Assembly: GCA_949825025.1 (NCBI GenBank)
Contig: OX463780.1
Location: 19,193,480 to 19,257,479, forward strand
DNA: 64,000 nucleotides
Direction of reading: 5' to 3'
Origin: Siphlonurus alternatus
Lineage: Eukaryota; Arthropoda; Insecta; Ephemeroptera; Siphlonuridae
A program made the position numbers and the translations under genes. Every line of letters starts with the position of its first letter. Positions within the stretch are counted from its first letter, which is position 1. Below, piece by piece: positions 55,596 to 64,000 of the stretch. The notes under the pieces are model-generated. The model saw only the letters and a list, made by a program, of their open reading frames with translations, did not search any database and was not told where the DNA came from.

Positions 55596-57531
55596 ATGTA
55601 GTTATATATGCAGAATATAATATATTATTATTTTTAGATAACCAAATTTTCTGTTTCATATACAATTATTTTGACAGATATATACATTGATGACTGTTCT
55701 GTACAGTTAACACGTGCTGATGTTTTATGTTTTGAGCCTGTTATATTCTAATCACTCTAATCTCACTTTGTATTTTTTTCTCCCACATCACGTTGCCTTC
55801 AGTTGGCTCAGACATACTTTGATATCATCTTGGATAAAACTAATCCATAAAAAAAAGGAAAATTTGTTTGTTTGTAAAACTGTGTACAGTACATAAAAGA
55901 AAATCCGATTAAAAAAGATTATTAAGATTATGCATTTAAATTGAAATTTTCTACCCACCAGATTATCTATTATAGTATACGCACACGTAATCTATAGTAA
56001 ATTAAGAAATAAATCTTTAATTTATAACTATGGGTATTAAATTAATTAAAAAATTAAATCATATTATAACTGATAACAACTCTCTTTGCAACAACATCTA
56101 GTTAAAATCAATACTTGATAACACATCTTAAGTGTACATAGGTAATGTACTAAGTACTTTTAATGAAACAAATTGAAGGTAATGTATTATCAGTTACTAA
56201 TTTTCATTTATACAGGCTTAGTAAGCTTTGGGTATATGACGTAATGAATATTTTACCCGTGATAATTGTTATTGTCAAGATTGCTTTATTTGAGAAATTT
56301 ACCGCACGATCGAAATATTTTATCCACTGTCGTCCGTAACAACTTTATGTCAATATCCAAAGCGGGTCAAGCGCTCAGTTAATTATAAAAATATAAGTAC
56401 CATGATTTTTTTATTATTTTTTTAAAAATTTGGATCTCTGCTCGGGATGATATTAATGGGAGTAGCTATTTATTGGCTTTGGTACCTTATTAGCTACTAT
56501 GCAATACTTATCAGGTATAAGGCGCTTTCCTGTAAAATAAATATTGGATTTAAATTTGAAATTATTAGACTAAACATTATTGGGTTTAGATTCTTAAAAA
56601 AAATCTTTGACCTATAATATTTTATATTTAAAGGATTTCCCTAGTTATGTGTGATAGTATAATATAGGTTAAAAATTTGATCGTTGTGATACTGGAAATG
56701 ATAGCTATAAGTGCAAATGCATGAAATAAAGAGAAAATTTTCAAACACAGAGCATTAAGATAATAAGATTATCGAAAATTAAATAATGTAGCATTGCTGA
56801 ACCAAAGACCCTTTACTTGATTTTATTCACAGAAATAAATATATATACCTTTCTGATAAACGTTGCCAACTCTTGCATATTAAATTATTTGTTGCATTTT
56901 TTTATCAGCTCAATTGCCTTGTTGTCTTTCTTTACTTTTAACGTATTCGATTGCGAATTTATCAAACATAATTATGCAGTATGACTAACAATATGAAAAA
57001 CAAAATTTTTTTTATGTCATCAGAAATTTCAGAAATTTTTGACATGCTTGCGTGTCATTGCAAATCGTATAACAAAAACCCACAATCGCAGCCTATATTG
57101 ATGTGCCAAAAACATTTTTTGTAATTAAACAAACTTTGATTGTCATATGACATCAAATATGATAAGGGTGCGGTTCAAGGCAGGTGATAAAATGTGTTGC
57201 GCTTTACTTTGGTTTCTCAAACTTATCAAAATGTCATTGGAAAACTTGAACTAAAAAAACGTGGAAAAATGACAGCATGACAGGGAAAATTTTGCAAGGA
57301 CATTTTTTTTTTTTAATATTTACATTTTAATATAATATGACATGTGTAATCACTGTGGTGTAATCCATAGCATAATTATAAATTTAATTTGCAAACAAAA
57401 TTATCACAAAATATGTTTTTATAAATTGGCAAATATAAATCAATATAACCTTTTTTCTTTAACAAAATGCATGGAAATGATGGAAATAGTTGTTATTAAC
57501 ATCGCCACAGTTACATCGGAAATACTACTCG

Positions 57532-57562
57532 TCTCTCTCTCTCTCTCTCTCTCCCTCCCTCT

Positions 57563-57594
<32 letters not shown>

Positions 57595-57599
57595 CCTCT
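57532..57599. repeat. Compound CT/C microsatellite
   Basis: CT units interrupted by CCCT and a C run, in the gene C 5' intron. Confidence 0.9.
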
Positions 57600-58043
57600 G
57601 TAAATCTTCATAAAAAAATTTTATATGTTATAAAAATATTGTCATTTTCTGCGAGCAAACGCAGACTTTTACCATGATGTAATAATGCTTTTACATTATA
57701 TTATATTATATATACAGTAATATAATATCATTTATTAAAACGGCGAAACATGCAGTGAGTCATTTTACATGCATAATTATTTTTATAATCTCCACTTTCA
57801 ATTAATTAGATCAATAACAAATTAACAAATTTCTGGGCTTTAAAATATCATCTGGATTTTTGCTTGTTTTTTTTTTCACTTCGATTTGAACTTTTCCTTT
57901 GAAATAAATTTAATTTAAAATATAATTAATTGATCAACTGCAAAGCAATTTACTTCCAAAACTAATCAAGTAACACCTTGACAATAAAAATTATGTAAGT
58001 GTAACAAAAACGTGATAAAATTCAAAACAACATCGATTCTTAC

Positions 58044-58250
58044 CTTGCACTTGAGCTTAGAAAGAAATAAAAAGCGTGTATGTGCGTCCTCGGTGCAGCC
58101 GACTTTCTTGTCGTCCCTTTGTCTCTCCTGTCGATCGTCTCTACCTTGTTCTAACACTCGTGGAGGAGTCCTGCCGCTGGCTCTACTCTAGAGCTCTCGC
58201 CGCACTGACTGCAAATTTGCGCTCCACTCACACCCTACTTATTTCTCCCA
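58044..58250 (-). other. Candidate non-coding first exon of gene C
   Basis: A relatively GC-rich block with a good minus-strand donor (GCAAG then GTAAGA, 58043-58038). It lies upstream of gene C's acceptor at 53158. Like the gene B candidate it has CTCAAG near the donor. The upper boundary is a guess; it could instead belong to an unrelated transcript. Confidence 0.4.
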
Positions 58251-58854
58251 CTTTCATGACGTCATAAAAACTTAAGAGCCAATCAGCTTCGCACCATTGA
58301 CCTTATACAATACAATGTTTTCATATTAATAATGTCTTTGTTATAATTAATGTACTCTTCCTTGATATTTGTAGTATTAATTATCATGATATTTACATAA
58401 GTTTATGGAAAGGTTCAATATTACGTGATTATCTTTTTAAAGGTATTTTTTTAACAGTAAGTTAATTGATGGGGTGTTAAGAAATTGAGAAAAGTTGATT
58501 TGTATACTATATAATATGTAAACACTATCATGGCTTAATCTCAATAATATTAACTTTTTGATGATTTGTTAAAAGTGTACAACACACTTTCAACCTATAA
58601 AGAATTTTTATTTTATTTTTATTTTATTATCTCTTTCATGGGCACAATACAATAATATAACAAATATATATTTTAGTCAAAATTGATTTACAAATAAAGG
58701 CCCATGGGGCAATTAAAAAGATTGCTGAGCAGTCCATTCACTGAAAAGTGTTCATTCACCCATAAAATAAAACATGAATTCAACTGTCAAATAATAATAA
58801 AAAAAATCTTTATTATAGAATTCAAAACTCCCTCTTATTTGCAAAACTTAATTA

Positions 58855-58991
58855 TTAATAGCTCTCTACGTAAATACACAATCAGAAAGAATCGATTTTC
58901 ATTGATGAACCTTATATACATGAACATAAGGTTCATCAATTAAAATCTATTCTTTCTGCAATGATTGTGTATTTACCAAGAGAGCTATTAA
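58855..58991. mobile_element. MITE family 4, right flank
   Basis: Ends TTAATAGCTCTC and GAGAGCTATTAA, with GTAAATACACAATCAGAAAG inside and the GATGAACCTT hairpin at the centre. More complete ends than the 14071 copy. Confidence 0.75.
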
Positions 58992-61156
58992 CTTATCTAG
59001 CTGTTATAAAACAAGCCATTGGAAAAATATTATTTAATATTATTATAATAATTTATTAATATATATTATATTTATATTCGAATAAATAAACTGCTACTTC
59101 ACGTTCTTTTAATTAATATATCAACCTGCAAATCAGCTTTTGCTTGATTAATTTCCGGCAATAACAAGTAGTACAATTTAAAATTAAATAATCACGTAAT
59201 GAAAAAATTACTCCATTTTTTTAATGTCGTATGCATGAAACCATTTCCTTATTTTGTACGCAATTTCAATGTCAGTCAAATAATGGTTGGACGACGACAT
59301 GCTTTCCTTGGCATTTATATCTGCGCCAATTTGCTTCTGGTTTATAACAAGCTTTAACATTGGTTATAGTAGTACCTTTTTAATATTAATGCTTATATCA
59401 TGTAATATGAAAAAATGGGTGTGTTATATTCTTTTGGCAAATCAAATTTTGACACTTTCTAAGTCAACTTTAATTTAAAGAAGAGTCAATACTGTAAAGT
59501 GATGTTGTCATTAAAAAAGTGACAATATTCAACTGTGTTAAGTGACCTTGGCAGGTCAATGTATGCAACATTAAGCCGGTTTAGTTTTTACACGTCTGAC
59601 CGGATTTATTATAGGAGAGAAAGTGAAAGGATAAGGAGTTTAGAATAGTAATTGGAAAATCTTAACACCATCAAATTTCTATTGTAAGCTAAAATTTCCA
59701 AATATATACGTATTTTTAAAGTCTTAAAAAATATTTTTAAAACAAATTAATAAAAGATATATACTCTTAATTCATTACTTTTATAACAATTAAAAAATTT
59801 GACTTTATTTTTTACCAATAATTTTGTTAATGTTCTTTATAACATGATCAAACACAACAAAAATACAAAATGAAGAGGATAAAAAAAAATCAACTAAAAA
59901 AAAAAGTCAGTCAAGGTACTGGAATGTTTATTATTCGAATAAATTTCATTGCCACTCTGATGACATAATATATTACAAGTAAAACGCCTGCAGATTAATA
60001 TATGGAAAAACCTTTCTTAAAAAACTTGTCTTGATGGATACTGGAGCCAAAGGCCAAAGCCCGCGCGCGATCCTGCTAATATATAAACTTCTCTACATAG
60101 TAGCCGGCGCCCGAGTGAGAGAGAGAGGTGCCCTTGCCATTGTGTCGCGCGCTTCGTCGCCCTCGGAGGTCAAGAGGAAGGCAACAATCAGCTTGCTGCA
60201 ACAATGACAAAGCACCAGCCACGCGACCACTGTCAGTACTTCCTCCGTACATGACAATCAGTTCAAAACGTCGTCGTGGTGATAACCAAACGGAAGATAG
60301 CGAACTCCTGTCCAATTTCAAGCAGCAGAAATAAAATAATTTGAAGGTTGGACCGTCGTCATCCCGGAAAATTTATCTCACAATTCTTCGAAAATACATC
60401 CATATATTATATTGAGAGAAATTTTCCTAGGTGAGGAATAAATTTGGTTATTCCATGGGGGCGAGGATCCAAGGGGCCGGGCCGGGTCTTTTCCTGATTT
60501 TTTTGTAAAATTTAATAATGACAATATAGCAGGTATCTCTCCCATTCCATTTCACCATTATTTTTTTTGCCTAATCTTCCTTCCTTCACCCCCTACCTGA
60601 TTTTTTTTTTTTTTTTTTGAGGCCACGCCTGCTTTTATACATCAAATAAACATAGAAAATAAATACTAATTGTATTGATTTGCAGGTCTTATAACACGTA
60701 AAGTATTGTTATAATTTGGTATACATGATAATCTTATAATTTTTTACTGCCAGATAAATATAAACCAAATCTCAAAACATTTTTAAGTCCTCAAACTGAT
60801 AATTTTTCTCCGTGTATATAATGGTAAAATGACACAAACCTTTATTATAAAGGTTAAACAGAGTCGTTGCGGGAATGTGAGTGCACGCGCGTGCGTTTTG
60901 GAAAAATGATGCTAAATTAATTTTAATTGCAGAAACAAGTGCAAAATTCAGAGGCGTGTTCGAAGTCTTGATGCGTGGTATTGTCACGTTGTAAGGAAGG
61001 GTAACTATCTGTAACGCCGGTCTTTGTTTATGTCGCGAGACCAACAAAATATGGTGCCTTCATGATCATCATATAGGGTCTTAGCTAGCGAGTAAATATA
61101 TTATATACGTGGTAATACATCACTGTCATTAAATAAAAAAATATATAAATAAATCA

Positions 61157-61158
<2 letters not shown>

Positions 61159-61235
<77 letters not shown>
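61159..61235. repeat. (CT)n microsatellite, right flank
   Basis: About 77 bp of CT. Confidence 0.97.
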
Positions 61236-61238
<3 letters not shown>

Positions 61239-64000
61239 CTGTCATGTCTTCTCTCATCATTTTATTTTACATAACTCTTAAAAATTAATCAAATTTATTT
61301 TCTAATAAACACGATAATACTATCGAGTAGAAGACTTCGAGTCATGTACTGTCAGTTTTCGATAACTTTCAAAATTCTCGCTACTACTGTCAAAAGCAGA
61401 TAAAACGTATATAGCGTTTGCCTGGCTTTGTTGTTGTTGTTTACATTCAGCAGTAGGTACTGAGAGGGAACTGGAATCACTTGATTTATTCCTCCTAATT
61501 TAACATATTTTTAATAATAATATATGTAAGAAATTAATATACATAACTTTAACATATACATTTTTTTTATTTTACCTGGTTTCTTTATGATAATTTTTTG
61601 TTGTGCCGTTTCCCCCTCGCATTCAAAAGTCCGCGGGGAAAGCAATGGTCGGTGATTGGCTGATTTTTTTAAAGAATCTTAGGGTCAATATCAGTGCATA
61701 AGTGTCGTAAAATGGTCATTATTGACGTGAAATTTGGAGCCGATTTACATTTTATTTAATGATTTATTGTATTTTCCACAGATATCATTGGCAAATATTG
61801 TATTTTTTTTCCATTTACTTGACATTTCAATCTATCAAATAAAATAATTGTCAAAGGTACCACAATTGTCATATCGCAGAAAATAAATAGTTTTTGGTAT
61901 GCTACTACCATGTTAAATAGGTGCTTTTTGCCTACATTCACGTGACGTCATGTTTTTGTGACGTATGGTGAAAGACCCGTAATATATAATACGTTAAGTT
62001 GTACATTTACAGAATGATTTTAAAGGTGTTATAGAGACTTCCAAAATAAATTAACAAATTTGGCACTTCATATTCATTCATATACATCTTATAAATATTC
62101 CTCTACATACACACGCACAATATAATTAAGTTAGAATTATTTCAACAGAGTTCTCACTATATATATTTAATATAAGTGACAAATGCAAGTATTTACTATG
62201 CATTTGAGAATGAAATTTTGCTTATTTCAAGACCAGCTTTTACTCTTCATTCTATATATTATAAGCTCTTGATAATTCTTATTATAAAACTCTATAACTT
62301 TCTACTGCCCCTCTGATTATATTTCTACAGAAGTACTATCCATTATTGATTGTGTGTTTTGGCAAATGAACTAGGAACCAAAATGTTAGCAATGTTTCGT
62401 CTGGTTTTTACTCTAGCTTTCATTTTGTATCGATATAGTCGAGGCTTCAGTAAAAGTGTAACATATAATAGTAAGTTATAGCCTACATATTAACAATTCA
62501 TCGCATGCATTGAGCACGTTCATGGATAGTATATTTATACATATTAACATAATGGATAAAGTTTCAAAAAGAGCATACGATTATTAGAAGAAACGTTACA
62601 ATTTGTAAATAAAGTTGCATTTAGATCAATTTTTTATGCTTATAAAATTATAACCTCTACGTGTTTTTGTTTTTGTAAGCTATAATAATTATAATATCAT
62701 TTCAATTTGTGTATATGTCATGTGGTTAGTTCAAGAAGATAGTAATATTATTTAATTGGTATACTGATGGATATGAGTCATACAAGATGCCCAATGAAAA
62801 TAATAATATTGTAGGGAAGAAAATATAATTATATTAATTATGCATGAAGGTTAAATATATAATAATTAATTAGCATAAAACTTAACATATTGGACGTGAT
62901 TTTTTTTTAAAAAATTGAATAAAATATCAATGTGTGCTAATATACAGGTAGCACAAGATGTTAAATACCCAAATTAAGATTTGTTAAAAGACAAACAGAG
63001 AACCTGTTTCTCATATATTTTTAAAAAAATGTTGAAATATAAATTTCAATTCTTATGACGCACACAAAACTTCATACTTCATACATAAGTATCAATAACT
63101 TTCAGGTAACTCCATCATGATCTGGTAAAATCCAGCGATGTTAGTTTTGACCTGGCGCCTCGAAGGGTCAAATAATTATAAGTGTGTCATGAATGTCTGC
63201 TCTAAACTGGACTGTAAGTCAGCAGCCTGAAAACACTCTAAGAGGAGGAAAAACGAAAGGCTCGGGGAACTCCAGAATTATAACGAAAGCTTTGCCAGCA
63301 TGCTTATATACAATTATGGCCACAGGCCATAGGGTAAGGTTGACTGCATGCATATTATACTATACATACACGGGAAAAAACAAATCTGAATTATTTCACG
63401 GTGATCAGAAATGTTGTCTTGAAAAATTATTTTGATGAAGATGATATGATGCTTTTTTGCTAGAGCAGAAAGAATTTGAATCATATTTCAAAACACGTTA
63501 CTTTGTTTACTATATTGAATGGGATTTGCTACGATGCAATAAATGAACTTGTTTTTAATTCAGTATTTTCCGTGTAGCTTTTATTTACAAGTTTTCCGCT
63601 ATTAAAACCTGTTTTGGGTGTTGAATAGAATTGTTTTGGTATCGATCAAAGTTATAAATGCTCGCCACACAAATGCAGGACTTTCCAAGGAAATTTTTTT
63701 AAAAATATTTTGTTATGCAGGTAAAATGCAGTTTAAAGTTTTTAAAGCAATATTCGTTAAAAAGGTGCTAATTAATGCATTACATTCATACATATACAAT
63801 TTAATTATAGAAGAATAATCAGTACTATATATTCAAATAAATATACATAATTAATGTACAGTATGTAAACTAATTAGGTAAATATTTAAAACTAGGACTG
63901 TTTTTATGGCATTATATGCTGATCGATAAATATAGCATCTCGCATCTCTATTAACTAAAATTGAAAAGGCAATAATTAATTTAGCTAATATTTGTTTCAA

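Larger units (their letters stand above)
53158..58043 (-). other. Probable gene C 5' UTR intron
   Basis: Runs from the candidate donor at 58043 to the acceptor at 53158. Holds the GA repeat, the MITE at 55267-55595, a CT repeat and a GC-rich patch at 54360-54560 that could be an alternative first exon. Confidence 0.45.
58251..64000. other. Right flank, no supported gene
   Basis: AT-rich, with MITE 58855-58991 and a CT repeat. A GC-rich, CpG-rich block at 60060-60340 follows a TATATAAA at 60079 and might be a promoter or leader exon of an unseen gene. No coding exon is supported. Confidence 0.5.

Noticed and set aside
60128..60334. Arg-rich ORF in the GC-rich right-flank block
   Set aside because: No family match; composition explains the open frame. 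Kept only as a possible promoter or leader region.

Overview
This is eukaryotic nuclear DNA. It is strongly AT-rich outside exons, with GT-AG introns, long dinucleotide microsatellites, palindromic MITE-like elements and a decayed non-LTR retrotransposon. The family content and repeat style suggest an arthropod (insect or crustacean). I cannot place it more precisely from sequence alone.

The window is built around three complete paralogous genes of the SLC26/SulP anion transporter family, all closest to the SLC26A11 branch (sodium-independent sulfate anion transporter). I assembled each gene from splice sites; phases close in every case. Gene A is on the + strand, coding from 3463 to 21463 (11 coding exons, 677 aa). 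Gene B is on the - strand, coding from 35196 down to 25550 (11 coding exons, 650 aa). Gene C is on the - strand, coding from 53144 down to 40386 (11 coding exons, 655 aa). A and B are convergent (tail to tail, about 4 kb between stop codons). B and C are head-to-tail tandem copies. B and C share all intron positions and are closer to each other than to A. A lacks one intron that B and C have, and has one in the STAS domain that they lack.

Layout: 1-3361 left flank (two foldback elements and a long CT repeat); 3362-21463 gene A, whose 9.5 kb first intron carries a truncated LINE and other repeats; 21464-25549 intergenic; 25550-35196 gene B, with a probable non-coding first exon near 38253; 38421-40385 intergenic; 40386-53144 gene C, with a probable non-coding first exon near 58044; 58250-64000 right flank without a supported gene.

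All three proteins have an N-terminal cytosolic tail, a SulP membrane domain with the family signature around P-x-Y-G-L-Y-S, and a C-terminal STAS domain. The most notable points are: (1) two exons of B and C are almost identical at nucleotide level while their other exons and all introns have diverged, which suggests recent exon-limited gene conversion; (2) each gene ends in a very small final coding exon (six-residue tails in B and C, an unrelated 19-residue tail in A); (3) residues at the expected anion site differ between A and B/C. No CRISPR array, rRNA or convincing tRNA gene was seen.
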